In this document: positions 7,875 through 17,054 of the stretch, one piece after another
Numbering within the stretch: the stretch's first letter is position 1
Layout of the letters: each line of letters begins with the position of its first letter
Source: CAYSCS01 sp964429695
GTDB lineage: Bacteria > Acidobacteriota > Aminicenantia > Aminicenantales > Aminicenantaceae
DNA length: 64,000 bases
Direction: 5' to 3'
Assembly: GCA_964429695.1 (NCBI GenBank)
Contig: CAYSCS010000021.1
Span: 1-64,000 of the forward strand
The notes under the pieces: model-generated
Told to the model about the DNA's origin: nothing
Seen by the model: the letters and a program-made list of their open reading frames with translations, nothing else
The model's database searches: none
Made by a program: the position numbers and the translations under genes

Positions 7875-10697
7875 GTGAGAAAAAAATTGGTATTGTTTTT
7901 TCTTTTCGGCCTTTGTCTTGTCTCAACGGCGTTTGCTCAGTTCGGACAGACCGGGTCCCTCAACGGAACAGTCATAGACCCTGATGGGATGCCTCTTCAG
8001 GGTGTGACGGTAGCTATCAAGTCGCCGGCGATCATTCTTCCGGAGATGGTCACAATGACCAACAATCAGGGAAGCTACCGTTTCCCTTCTCTTCCTCCAG
8101 GGACATATGAAGTCACCTATACACTCCAGGGAATGAACACACTCGTAAGAAAAGGGATCATCATAAGCGCTGGTCAGACTACAACGATCAACGTCACATT
8201 GGAGCCGAAAAAACTCGAGGAGAGCGTGGTTGTTGTGGGACAATCCCCAACGGTTGACGCTCAATCGACCACTCGGGCGACAAACCTTGATAAGAGTTTT
8301 ATCGCATCTATCCCTGCGGCCCGAAATTTGGATGCCTTCTTTGGTATGACTCCGGGAGTTATAGCTGAATCCAATCCTAACGGTCTGATGTCGAGTGCCT
8401 TTGGAGGCGGTGTCACGGATAATGCTTTTAATGTGGACGGAGTCAACGTGACAGCGCCAGATTTCGGCACTTTAAGGATTGAGATCGGTATGGACATAAT
8501 GGAGGAGCTTTCAGTACTTTCTGGTAATTTGCCAGCTGAATATGGAGACACTATGGGAACTGTTGTGAACGTTGTCACTAAATCGGGAGGAAGCACTTTC
8601 AGCGGTTCAGCAGGCTTTTATTATAACAGCGATAAGCTTCAGTCAACCAATACAAAAGGGACGCCACTGGAAGGGAGGTTAAGCGGCTATAAATATGTGT
8701 ATGAACCATCTGTTTCCTTTGGCGGCCCGATCGTCAAAGAAAGGCTCTGGTTCTTTGCCCATTTCGGGCTCAATAATCGTGCCATCAATGTGGCAGGCTT
8801 CCCTTTTGACAAGCCTGAAACAGTTCCGGTGGTGGAAAAAAGGATATACCCTTATTTTAAGTTCAGTTTCCAGCCCAGTCAGTGGAACAAGTGTAGTTTT
8901 TCTTATAGTTTCTCTAATTATGTCCAGGAGGACGGCGGCGCCACGATTGCTGGGTATACTTTTAGTCAAGATGCGACCGTAAAATGGACCATGCCATCGC
9001 ACATTCTTAATCTCCAATGGACTCACTTCTTCACTAACAATCTTTTTATGGACTTCAAGGTTGGGTACACGAGGGGTTCAGATAACCTGTATCCCAAACA
9101 TGATCAAACTGTGCCTCTTTACATAGATGTGGTGAGCTATCAAATATCAGGAAACTGGTGGACAAAAAGGTTATATACCCGTGACAGATTCCAATTAAAC
9201 ACCAATGCCACCTATTATAAAGATAATTTTTTCGGTTCCCATGAATTCAAGGTGGGCGGAGAGTTCCAGCTGACAGGTGCAAAAGGTGATGACACTCCAA
9301 ATAAAGATCCCAGAAACGGGATGGCCCAAATAATCACCCTAGGAGGTTTCCCCATCTTAGGAACTTGGTTTGCTGAAACCTATGAAAGGCTAGCGACAAG
9401 AAATATCTTTGCCTTCTTCCAGGATACCTGGCGACCAGTCAAGAGGCTAACTCTGAATCTCGGGATCCGATTTTCTTATCAAAGCAATATTATCCCTGCT
9501 CAAAACCAAAATGAAGGGCCACAAACCTTCCTTGGCGTCACTTTCAACAGAAGCGTCACAGAGTCCTATACGCCCGTAAAGCGAACAAATCTAGTTCCGC
9601 GCCTTGGCCTGGTTTATGATCTTACAGGAAATGGAAAAACTCTCTTTAAAGCGAGCTTCTCGAGATACATTCAATCGAACCAGATCTCGAACTTTTACGC
9701 TGTTAACCCAAACTACCAATGGGGTTATAGCCAGTTGCTAAACGCTGATTGCACGCCGATACCAGGTGCTATAATAAAAGTAGATTACCCCAACCCTGCA
9801 AAGATCGGCTACGGAGATCATAGTTTGAGATCTCCTTATACCGATGAGATCACCGTCGGTGTAGAGAGGGAGATCTTTCCTGATTGGTCGCTGGCCCTCC
9901 GATATATGAAGAAGGGGGACAGGAATCTCATGCAAATTGTCGATGCCAATCAGCTGGATATCGATAAGCTGATGAACGAAGGCGAGCTTGAATGGACGAA
10001 TTGGGAGCCTGTTACCTTTATAGACCCTTATGATAAGCAGCAGAAGATGGCTTGGAATCAAAAACATATATTGGCTGCTGATCTCTATTTAGTTAACCCT
10101 CCAGGGGCCAAGAGGGACTATGATGGGTTCGAAATCATCCTGAACAAACGTTTTTCCCAAGGATGGTCGTTGATGGTTTCCTATGTCTATCAAAACGCCC
10201 GAGGCCTCATCGGAAACAATTATCGCAATTGCTTCGCTGATTATTCTTATTACGAAAATCCCAATTTACAGATCAACGCAGAGGGAAAAATGCACCTTTG
10301 TCGTCCGCACCAATTCAAGCTCCAAGCCGTTGTAAACGGCCCCTGGGGAGTCAACATAAGCAACTTTTTCAGAGTTCTGTCGGGTGAAAGGTATACTCGT
10401 CGGATCGTGACTTCGGATCTGGGAGTTTTTCTCAACCAAGGATACGAGACTATTTATGCAGAATCAAAGGGTTCAAGAGGATTGCCCACGCAAATCATTC
10501 TTGATGTGCGGCTGGAGAAAGTTTTCCCTATTGAAAAATGCAAGATTGGTTTATTCGTCGATTGTTTCAATCTCTTTAACAACAATAAGGCCACTCAGGT
10601 TCAGACAGTATCTAGCAGTTCTGGTGTGGTCTTTGAAGAGATGATGTCTATCATGGATCCGAGGATTTTCAGACTGGGTGCAAAGTTCGAGTTCTAA
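7875..10697 (+). CDS. TonB-dependent receptor, Oar-like, with carboxypeptidase-regulatory domain
   Basis: About 940 residues from a GTG at 7875 preceded by AAAGGAGG with a 5-base spacer; the in-frame ATG at 7845 lacks such a site. Order: signal peptide (about 1-21, cleavage after AFA), a carboxypeptidase-regulatory-like beta-sandwich (GSLNGTVIDPDGMPLQGVTV, about 26-105), a plug region (about 110-235) with the Oar-type VDGVNVTAPDFGTLRIEIG and VNVVTKSGG, then a long beta-barrel ending MDPRIFRLGAKFEF, whose terminal Phe fits the outer-membrane insertion signal. Receptors of this type import or bind large substrates in the outer membrane using TonB energy. The S9 peptidase downstream suggests a peptide-related substrate, but this is inference. 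A paralogue lies at 23565. Confidence 0.88.
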   Translation: MRKKLVLFFLFGLCLVSTAFAQFGQTGSLNGTVIDPDGMPLQGVTVAIKSPAIILPEMVTMTNNQGSYRFPSLPPGTYEVTYTLQGMNTLVRKGIIISAGQTTTINVTLEPKKLEESVVVVGQSPTVDAQSTTRATNLDKSFIASIPAARNLDAFFGMTPGVIAESNPNGLMSSAFGGGVTDNAFNVDGVNVTAPDFGTLRIEIGMDIMEELSVLSGNLPAEYGDTMGTVVNVVTKSGGSTFSGSAGFYYNSDKLQSTNTKGTPLEGRLSGYKYVYEPSVSFGGPIVKERLWFFAHFGLNNRAINVAGFPFDKPETVPVVEKRIYPYFKFSFQPSQWNKCSFSYSFSNYVQEDGGATIAGYTFSQDATVKWTMPSHILNLQWTHFFTNNLFMDFKVGYTRGSDNLYPKHDQTVPLYIDVVSYQISGNWWTKRLYTRDRFQLNTNATYYKDNFFGSHEFKVGGEFQLTGAKGDDTPNKDPRNGMAQIITLGGFPILGTWFAETYERLATRNIFAFFQDTWRPVKRLTLNLGIRFSYQSNIIPAQNQNEGPQTFLGVTFNRSVTESYTPVKRTNLVPRLGLVYDLTGNGKTLFKASFSRYIQSNQISNFYAVNPNYQWGYSQLLNADCTPIPGAIIKVDYPNPAKIGYGDHSLRSPYTDEITVGVEREIFPDWSLALRYMKKGDRNLMQIVDANQLDIDKLMNEGELEWTNWEPVTFIDPYDKQQKMAWNQKHILAADLYLVNPPGAKRDYDGFEIILNKRFSQGWSLMVSYVYQNARGLIGNNYRNCFADYSYYENPNLQINAEGKMHLCRPHQFKLQAVVNGPWGVNISNFFRVLSGERYTRRIVTSDLGVFLNQGYETIYAESKGSRGLPTQIILDVRLEKVFPIEKCKIGLFVDCFNLFNNNKATQVQTVSSSSGVVFEEMMSIMDPRIFRLGAKFEF

Positions 10698-10717
10698 AAT
10701 TTCGGAATATGTTCATT

Positions 10718-10751
10718 AAAGAAGAAAGAGGAGGGTTCCTATGTCTTCTTT
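10718..10751 (+). terminator. hairpin downstream of TonB receptor gene
   Basis: AAAGAAGA pairs perfectly with TCTTCTTT, with an inner AGGA/TCCT stem and a GGGT loop, 20 bases after the stop codon. There is no clean T-run after it, so it may be an RNA-stabilising hairpin or a weak terminator. Confidence 0.35.
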
Positions 10752-10943
10752 CCTCAGAGCTTTCTTACTGAATCTTTCTACTTCTCATCGATAATTCATA
10801 TAAAAATCAATGGATCTGGCCTAAAGAGCCTTGCTTACTAAATGCTTCATAGAGCAGGCAAATTTAGTGCTCTTAAGAAATTTAGAAATTTTAGGAGTGA
10901 AACGAGATAATTATCCTGAGGAGATTTTTTAGGGAGGATGATA

Positions 10944-12944
10944 ATGAAGAAGAATCATCAGGGGGCTTTCCTGATTCTATTACAATTTTCAATCGCTCTC
11001 ATCGCACTGCCACAGCCCCAAAAAAGCCCAATGACAATTAGACAAATGATCTCACTTGAGACCATTGGCAAAATTGCTATATCTCCATCCGGCGATCTGG
11101 TCGCTTTCGAGGTTATAAGCGTGGATTGGAAGAACAATGCCTATCGGACGCATATATGGCTGGCATCAACTGACGGAAGACGTTGCTTTCCTGTGACACG
11201 GGGAGAAGATACGAATTCGGATCCGGCATGGTCTCCTGACGGCCAAGTTTGCTCATTCATTTCTAGCCGCATCGCCGACAAGCCGCAAATTTTCTTGTTT
11301 CGGCCCGGATATGGAGAACCTGAACCTCTTTTTGAAACGGAACAAGCCGTTCAGGAATTCGCCTGGGCCCCAGATGGCAAGTCCATAGCATTCTTGAGCC
11401 CTGAACCCGCCGACGAGAAGAAAGTAGAAATGATAAAGAATGGTTTCGATGAAATAGAGATCGATGAATCTCCTTCTCGTTCCCGTCTTTATTTGTATGA
11501 TCTAAAGTCGAGGAAAATCAGATCTCTTGTGCATGGCAATTTCCACATCGTCTCTTTTTCTTGGTCTCCTGATAGTCGGAATATCGTTTTTATCACATCC
11601 CCTAAAAATCTTGAGGAGATCATATGGGAGAATCAAACAATGTGGATAATAAATAAGGATGGGGGGTTGCCGAGGACGATTAACTTTGGTTATAAAGCCT
11701 ATATGATCTTTACAAACAGCATAAAACCCATTTGGAATCCCGACGGCCAATCTTTCGCGATTGCTGCAGGGGATTTGAACAATCCAGGGTTATATTGTCC
11801 ATCCATTCTTATATACAATTTAAAAAGTGACAGCTCATTCAATGCATCGGGCGCCAATGACCATTTTATCTATGATTATCCGCAGTGGTCTACCGATGGT
11901 CGGTTTGTTTATTATCTTGCTTATATTTCTCAGAATAGCCAATTCATTAAACTAGATACCGTTACAAAGCGAGCTGAGCAGGTTTCGCATTTTTCTAAGA
12001 TCGACATCCGTAATTTCTCTGTGGCCGCAGATAGACATTCTATGGTGTTTTCCGGAAGTACTCCGTCGTCGCCCCAAGAATTATATTTTGGAGATATTTC
12101 TGCTCCCGATAATGTCGTCAGAATAACAAACCTTCATCCGGTCATGGAATGTGTTGATGTTGGAAGGGAAGAAGAGATTAGCTGGCGGTCAGAGGATGGG
12201 TTGATGATTCACGGACATATCGTTTATCCGATTGGCTATGAAAATGGAAAAAAATACCCAACTCTTATCCTCGTCCATGGCGGCCCCCTCGGCAATTATC
12301 CCAATGGTTTTGCAGCTAGTTATATGAATCCTGCCCAATACTTTGCCGGCAAGGGTTATCTTGTATTGCTTCCTAATCCCAGGGGTAGTATTGGCTGGGG
12401 ATCGGAGTTTATGCGGAAGAATATTAGAGATTGGGGAGGGGGAGATTACAAAGACCTAATGGCCGGGCTGGATTACTTAATCAAGAAAGGCCTTGCGGAT
12501 GCGAACAAATTGTTCGTCTGGGGTGGAAGCTACGGAGGTTACATGACTAATTGGATCGTTACGCACACAAATCGTTTTAAGGCTGCACATAGCGAAGTCA
12601 GTATATCAGACCTTTTCAGCTTGTGGTCTACTGCTCCACACGGACGAATATCATGCCGGATGTGGTTTATAAAAAACCCCTTGGAGGATCCTGATATCTA
12701 TAGGAAATTATCACCGATTACGTATGCAAAGATGATGAAGACACCTCTTCTCATGACCCAAAATGAAAAGGATCAAAGGGCCCCTGTGACTCAAGCTATT
12801 GAGTTTTATCGGGCAGTTGAGCTCACCGGAACTCCGGTTCGTCTTTACATTTATCCGAATGAACCCCATCGCACGCTAAAACCGATTCATGCATTGGATA
12901 AACTTATGAAAACAGAGTGGTGGTTTTATAAGTATCTAAATTGA
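10944..12944 (+). CDS. exported S9 family serine peptidase (prolyl oligopeptidase-like)
   Basis: An N-terminal signal peptide (to about residue 23), a WD/PD40-type beta-propeller (repeats such as DPAWSPDGQVCSF and EFAWAPDGKSIAFL) and a C-terminal alpha/beta-hydrolase catalytic domain with HGGP oxyanion motif. The catalytic triad is visible: Ser529 in GGSYGG, Asp610 in NEKDQRAP and His642 in NEPHR. This is the dipeptidyl-/acylaminoacyl-peptidase architecture, and it probably trims oligopeptides in the periplasm. The ATG at 10944 has AGGGAGG with a 6-base spacer; the ATG at 10938 abuts that site and is less likely. It follows the TonB receptor and membrane regulator on the same strand, consistent with a peptide-uptake locus. 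Confidence 0.88.
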   Translation: MKKNHQGAFLILLQFSIALIALPQPQKSPMTIRQMISLETIGKIAISPSGDLVAFEVISVDWKNNAYRTHIWLASTDGRRCFPVTRGEDTNSDPAWSPDGQVCSFISSRIADKPQIFLFRPGYGEPEPLFETEQAVQEFAWAPDGKSIAFLSPEPADEKKVEMIKNGFDEIEIDESPSRSRLYLYDLKSRKIRSLVHGNFHIVSFSWSPDSRNIVFITSPKNLEEIIWENQTMWIINKDGGLPRTINFGYKAYMIFTNSIKPIWNPDGQSFAIAAGDLNNPGLYCPSILIYNLKSDSSFNASGANDHFIYDYPQWSTDGRFVYYLAYISQNSQFIKLDTVTKRAEQVSHFSKIDIRNFSVAADRHSMVFSGSTPSSPQELYFGDISAPDNVVRITNLHPVMECVDVGREEEISWRSEDGLMIHGHIVYPIGYENGKKYPTLILVHGGPLGNYPNGFAASYMNPAQYFAGKGYLVLLPNPRGSIGWGSEFMRKNIRDWGGGDYKDLMAGLDYLIKKGLADANKLFVWGGSYGGYMTNWIVTHTNRFKAAHSEVSISDLFSLWSTAPHGRISCRMWFIKNPLEDPDIYRKLSPITYAKMMKTPLLMTQNEKDQRAPVTQAIEFYRAVELTGTPVRLYIYPNEPHRTLKPIHALDKLMKTEWWFYKYLN

Positions 12945-13164
12945 ATTCGGTAGCGTAACTACTTCTTAGCATGCATGAAGGCGTTGTGTCAAATTAGCCT
13001 ATTTCCTATAGTCCTCCATTGAGAAAAAGGGTTTAGTTTCGCCCTTAGCTCTTGATTCGTTTCGTCAGATGCATGCGCAGTCCTTGCGAAAGGAGCATCT
13101 CTTCTATTAATCAAATTTTTCCAACCCGAAGTCTCATGCAAAATAAAGCGTTTCTCCTGGCAAG

Positions 13165-13213
13165 ATGGATAACTAACCAGCTCAGCTGAAAACCAAATTC
13201 CTATTGTCCTCAG
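13165..13213. repeat. short repeat shared with 3884-3951
   Basis: CAGCTCAGCTGAAAACCAAATTC followed by CTATTGTCCTCAGAT matches 3884-3951 with few differences. Here it directly precedes the recognisable IS91 transposase relic, so it may be part of, or a border of, that element. Confidence 0.45.
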
Positions 13214-14120
13214 ATGCGGGAGATGTTCTTCCTGTATGTCTCTCATCTCCAGGTCGTCTTCACTTTCCCTAAGATGCTGTGCATCTTATTCAAGGATAAC
13301 CGCAAGCCCCTCCGGAAACTTTGCCACGGTGCTCATCGAATCTATATTAAGAGGTTGTTACTGAGAGCATTCCTGTGCGGGAGTCACTACCGCCATCCAG
13401 ACATAGACGAGAAAAATAAATTTTCGCCTCCCTCTGCATTTCCGGGTCACTGAGGGCGGGATGGATGAGGCGAGGGTGTTTTATCTTCTCTCTCGAATTG
13501 GCGACGCCTGACTGAGCTTTTTCCTGAGAGGCACTCGTTTCTCTTGTCCATAAGGAACTCCTCAGCCCTGAGTGGAGAGAGCGCATCTTTTGCTTGTGCT
13601 ACAGGTGCTTCTCATTCACATTTGAGTCTGGCTCAGGACAAAGAGAGAGGTCGAGTGGGTGGGGAAATACATGGGTTGACCTCTTCTGTCCCTTGGAGTA
13701 GCTCCCCTGATAAGAAAAAGAAGGAGGTATGGTAAGAAGGCCAAAGAGGTGAAATGGATGGGATACCCGGAATTTATCGTCCAGATGACTTCCCCTATCC
13801 TACTAAAGACAAAGTCACTTTTCGCTATTTCGCTCTCTACGCCAAAAGCCCCAGAGTTAAAGTCAATAGGAAAAGTCTAGGAGCTGTCGCTTCCCGGATT
13901 TTAGAAGAGGAACTTCGGCTCTTTCCCGCCAATGGTTGATAGGGGTCATGTTCTTAATTTTCTGGAATTCGGTTTTTTACCTCCTTATTTTTCCTTCGTT
14001 CTATCCTCGATGTAGAAGCCAGATGAAGATTATCCTCATTCTCACCGAATCTTCAGTGGTCAACCGCGGTATTAATTACCTCAAGCTAATCTTTGCTGCA
14101 GATAGACCTCCTTCCCTTTT
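13214..14120 (+). pseudogene. decayed IS91-family (Y2/HUH) transposase
   Basis: Four blocks in IS91 order occur on the plus strand in shifting frames. 13214-13356 reads HLQVVFTFPKMLCILFK, matching the HRQVVFTxPKxLR segment. 13377-13510 reads GVTTAIQT, INFRLPLHFRVTEGGMDE, matching AIQTxGDxxNFHPHLHFLVTEGG, where the first His of the HUH pair is lost. 13754-13939 reads DKVTFRYFALYAKSPR and SRILEEELRLFPANG, matching the VRYYGxYAN and IIEEDLxxxPxxG region. 13990-14115 reads YPRCRSQMKIILIL and SVVNRGINYLKLIFAADRPP, the CPxCG/MKVIxFI C terminus. Several stops and frameshifts interrupt it, so it cannot be active. No intact element ends were identified. Confidence 0.72.
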
Positions 14121-14381
14121 CTAGACCATATATCAAGTGGTCCTGATGGCAATTGGGATAGCCAGAGAGTATTTCTACTAATCTTTTTCCTTAAAAAGGG
14201 AAGTCCTAAATTTATTTCAAGTTTTTTATAGCCCCTTGGCCTGCCTCAAGTAGATATCTCGCATCCCTAAAGCTAGATTGATAGTTTTGGCCATCTTGAT
14301 CTTCGCTTCCCCATGATGGCCAGGGGGAAACAACCTTGGAAGGGTGCCTTCGTCCGCTGCCACGAAGAGAAAAATTATTAT
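14121..14381. other. gap after IS91 relic
   Basis: No gene or repeat recognised between the IS91 relic and the 3' end of the minus-strand metallohydrolase gene. Confidence 0.3.
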
Positions 14382-15494
14382 TTATTCAACGATGAAGATC
14401 GGCGAGGAGATGGCTTGCCATTTAAATTCTCCGGATTGTTCCACAATGACGTACAAATAATCTCCAGGGCGACCTTTTACCTTGGTTGATATAATCGGAT
14501 TGCGAGAACGAGGTGTCCAGTTATTTATTTTTTCCCCGTTCTTGATCAGCCATATTTTCGAAAAGATCTCGCCGTCTCCATCTGAGGCCTCGATCACAAC
14601 GTTCAGAACACCTCCCTTTATCCTGGAACCCATCTGGGCTCCATTGCAGGTAAAAGAAAGCACTAGATTCTTATCCCTGCTCGAATAGAACCGGCGGGCT
14701 TTCATGGCAGCATAAATCGAACTACGGGTCTTCTCCTCTGCCAGGACAGCCATCCTCCACTCAGTCAGAGTACCCCAGTTTTTGTAATGATTATCCTCGC
14801 TGCCTGTGGCTCCAATATACCAGCCTTTGCTCAGCGCCTCGTCGTACCAGCTTCCTCTGCCATGATAGCTGCTGTACCATCCATGGCTGTAATAGTCGTC
14901 ATCCCGGTTCCAAAGCTCCATCCCGACGATCTTATCGGTATGAGTGAAATTGAAATGATCGAAGTCATATCCATACTGTCCGGGATGATTGAAGAAGGCA
15001 ATGCAGTCCCTTTTCTCTTCTCCTTTTTCATCCCTTTCTTCCATCCAGGCGACAAGCCCGTTGAGGTCATTGGTCGGCGGCTCATCCGCTTCACAGTGAT
15101 CCGGAGAGTTGATTATTGTAATGTGTCCTTTGCCGAGCAACGTACTAGGACCGCCCCAAGATGTGTCATCGCTCGTCCATTCGAACCCCCAGAAAGTCAC
15201 AAATTTGCCGGGCACGTTAAAAGAATCGGCAACCGCTTTCTGATTATCGTACTCCTCTTTGGTCAGACCGTCATTGCCGTAGGGATTAGAGGGATTGTCG
15301 GGATCGTAGGGATAGGAGCAATGATCGGCAACGCTGAAAAAGTCGAGGCCGGCAGTATCCCGCGCATACTTGTAAGCATCATCAGGTGCGCCTCCTATAT
15401 AGTCGGGGCGACCACCGTCTGAATCAGTCGTGTGGCTGTGCAACTGCCCATAATAGACATGGTATACCGCGCCGTTCAATGGTCTACTATGCAA
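14382..15494 (-). CDS. PHP-type (CehA-like) metallohydrolase, frame-separated from signal peptide
   Basis: A 370-residue frame from a TTG at 15494. The metal-binding signature of PHP/CehA-type phosphoesterases is clear: YYGQLHSHTTDSDG (His19, His21) and FFSVADHC (Asp57, His58), later FFNHPGQYGYD and GSEDNH. A C-terminal beta-sandwich (about 280-370) ends the protein. These enzymes hydrolyse phosphoesters or related bonds with di- or trinuclear metal sites. The frame has no plausible start of its own. A signal-peptide ORF with a strong ribosome binding site begins at 15622 in another frame and stops at 15476, so a one-base change somewhere between about 15480 and 15570 probably split one exported protein. 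Sequencing error, pseudogene or programmed frameshift are all possible. Confidence 0.8.
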   Translation of the reverse strand: MHSRPLNGAVYHVYYGQLHSHTTDSDGGRPDYIGGAPDDAYKYARDTAGLDFFSVADHCSYPYDPDNPSNPYGNDGLTKEEYDNQKAVADSFNVPGKFVTFWGFEWTSDDTSWGGPSTLLGKGHITIINSPDHCEADEPPTNDLNGLVAWMEERDEKGEEKRDCIAFFNHPGQYGYDFDHFNFTHTDKIVGMELWNRDDDYYSHGWYSSYHGRGSWYDEALSKGWYIGATGSEDNHYKNWGTLTEWRMAVLAEEKTRSSIYAAMKARRFYSSRDKNLVLSFTCNGAQMGSRIKGGVLNVVIEASDGDGEIFSKIWLIKNGEKINNWTPRSRNPIISTKVKGRPGDYLYVIVEQSGEFKWQAISSPIFIVE

Positions 15495-15622
15495 CCTTGA
15501 GCGATAAGGCTTTGACCCGGCTCTTGGTTGGAAAAGACCCCCGGAATTAGCTGCATTGTCAAGAAAACTACCACAGCTACAGAGAGGATTCCTAAGGTCA
15601 TGAGATTTTTTCTGGCGTTCAT
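15476..15622 (-). pseudogene. detached signal-peptide ORF of the PHP metallohydrolase
   Basis: A 48-codon frame beginning MNARKNLMTLGILSVAVVV with GAGGAGGGTGATGTG just before the ATG. It encodes a classic Sec signal peptide, then runs into a stop (TGA at 15476) 19 bases after the neighbouring PHP frame's first in-frame TTG. Its position, strand and strong ribosome binding site fit it being the true N terminus of the metallohydrolase. Confidence 0.6.
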
Positions 15623-15939
15623 CACATCACCCTCCTCATTAAATTTTTAATGTTGTTTTAAACCTCGGTACAAAAATGCACCGAGACGCTCTTGACTTAA
15701 GCGCCCTATTCACGTTAGTCCCCAAGCTCAGGAGATAGGAGGAAAGAAATTGCTTACCCTGCATTTCACCCCTGCTTATGTATGAAATATACATAGCCAA
15801 TAATGAGGTTTCAAGTTTTTTTGAGTATTTTTCTCCTAAAAATAAAAGTAAAATTTTGCAAAAATCAAAATGATAGAGGGGGTGAAGGAGAAAATTGCCG
15901 ACCATCTGTCCATTCCGGGTGCAAATAAACTTCAGGTGA
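15623..15939. other. gap upstream of metallohydrolase
   Basis: Presumably contains the metallohydrolase promoter (read on the minus strand). The 88-codon minus frame at 15639-15905 shows no family and may partly be the extreme C-terminal remnant of the neighbouring transposase relic. Confidence 0.3.
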
Positions 15940-16660
15940 GGTCTGAAGCAAAGGGTGAGGATTTCGCCGACACTTTGCCGGAGCTTTTATTCCTAGCCTC
16001 GAAGGATGAACGTCCCATCCCTCTTCACCCGGCTTTCATGATCTAGCGAAAAAGCCTGACCCAGATCCATTTCTGGAAGTAGCCGAAGATAATTTTTCCA
16101 TTTCCGAATCGCAGCCTTTCAGCCTTCGCTTAGGAGCCTGGTCGTTTCTTCATGAACGCGTTTTTTGTCATAAAACTTGATTTCTTTCTGGAGGCTCTGG
16201 ATATGATATCTCTCACAAAGAGAGTGAATCCTTCAAGGCAAAGATAAGGCAGATATCCAGACTCCCTAATGCTCTTTTAAACTAAACTTTTCCTTCGTCA
16301 AGTATATTGAAGATGGAGCTCCCGAGGCTTGACAAACCTTAAAATCTTGTTCTCTCAACATAATAGGCCTGGGGTAGGGCGCAGGGGTCCGCTGCCCGGC
16401 GAGCCGTCAGAAGATGGGTAAGGCGGGCTTACCTCTCGACTAAGTAGTCGCCGATATAGAGTTGGGATAGTGGGGCTTGGAGGTGATGGCATATTGATAA
16501 GCTTCCAGAGAGGGCACACAGTGATATTTGGAGGAATCATGCTGGAAAAGTTGAACCTTAGCGGAAACTTCGCTTGGTTCTATATATAAACCGGCTCTTC
16601 GCTGAGCTTCCACTTAACCTCCTCCAGCATCCAAGGAAAGGGGCTCTCTTCCCTGGTATA
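15940..16660 (-). pseudogene. decayed rve-type (IS481-like) transposase
   Basis: On the minus strand, about 16559-16440 reads VQLFQHDSSKYHCVPSL and YQYAITSKPHYPN. This matches the QHDxSxHxWxPxL and YLITSxDDxSR strands of the DDE integrase core, with the aspartates lost in the second motif. A neighbouring frame (16461-16432) reads LYIGDYLVER, matching LYADLVERE. Further on, 16240-15990 reads YDKKRVHEETTRLLSEG, LGQAFSLDHESRVKRDGTF, the C-terminal region of the same transposase type. Several stops and frame changes separate the blocks, so the element is dead. Confidence 0.6.
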
Positions 16661-16893
16661 GGGTAGGAAGGAATGGTGGCTGATGACTCAGCTCAGTCAG
16701 CGTCGCCAAAGTATGGAGAATTTTGGGCCTGCCCTATCCCCGAGATCTTATAAGACCAATCTTCCTCCCTCTTTCTCCTCTAATGACTATTAAACTTTTA
16801 GCAAAGCTAAAAATGAGCGTTTCTTCCTCACGATGAAATAATATCAATCTTTCTTCTTATTAATTTTGATTATTTTTTAAAATGCCTTAAAAG
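16661..16893. other. gap between transposase relic and repeat copy 2
   Basis: No gene seen. It includes the short repeat at 16771-16806. It may contain the unrecognisable N-terminal part of the rve-type transposase. Confidence 0.3.
16771..16806. repeat. short dispersed repeat, copy 2 (pair of 2395-2432)
   Basis: CTTTCTCCTCTAATGACTATT then AACTTTTAGC, nearly the same as 2395-2432. It lies ~90 bases from copy 2 of the ~140-bp repeat. Confidence 0.45.
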
Positions 16894-17036
16894 AGCAGTT
16901 TTAGATCATGCTCAGGATCTTAGCTAGCAACCTTCTTTACAGTGAGCAACTCTTGGAATCATGAATCTTTTCATTTTAAGCCTTCCTCTTTTTTGATATA
17001 CAATACTTATTATATAGAAATAGTAGATAAATTTCA
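16894..17036. repeat. dispersed ~140-bp imperfect repeat, copy 2
   Basis: Imperfect copy of 1171-1310, with conserved blocks AGCAACCTTCTTTA and ATAGAAATAGTAGATA. As in copy 1, it ends shortly before the stop codon of a minus-strand gene. Confidence 0.6.
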
Positions 17037-17054
17037 AATATTTTCAAAAGATTC

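Noticed and set aside
14787..15422. 211-codon plus-strand open frame
   Set aside because: Antisense to the PHP metallohydrolase, whose motifs clearly lie on the minus strand.
15639..15905. 88-codon minus-strand frame
   Set aside because: No family, no start signal; may partly overlap the decayed transposase C terminus.
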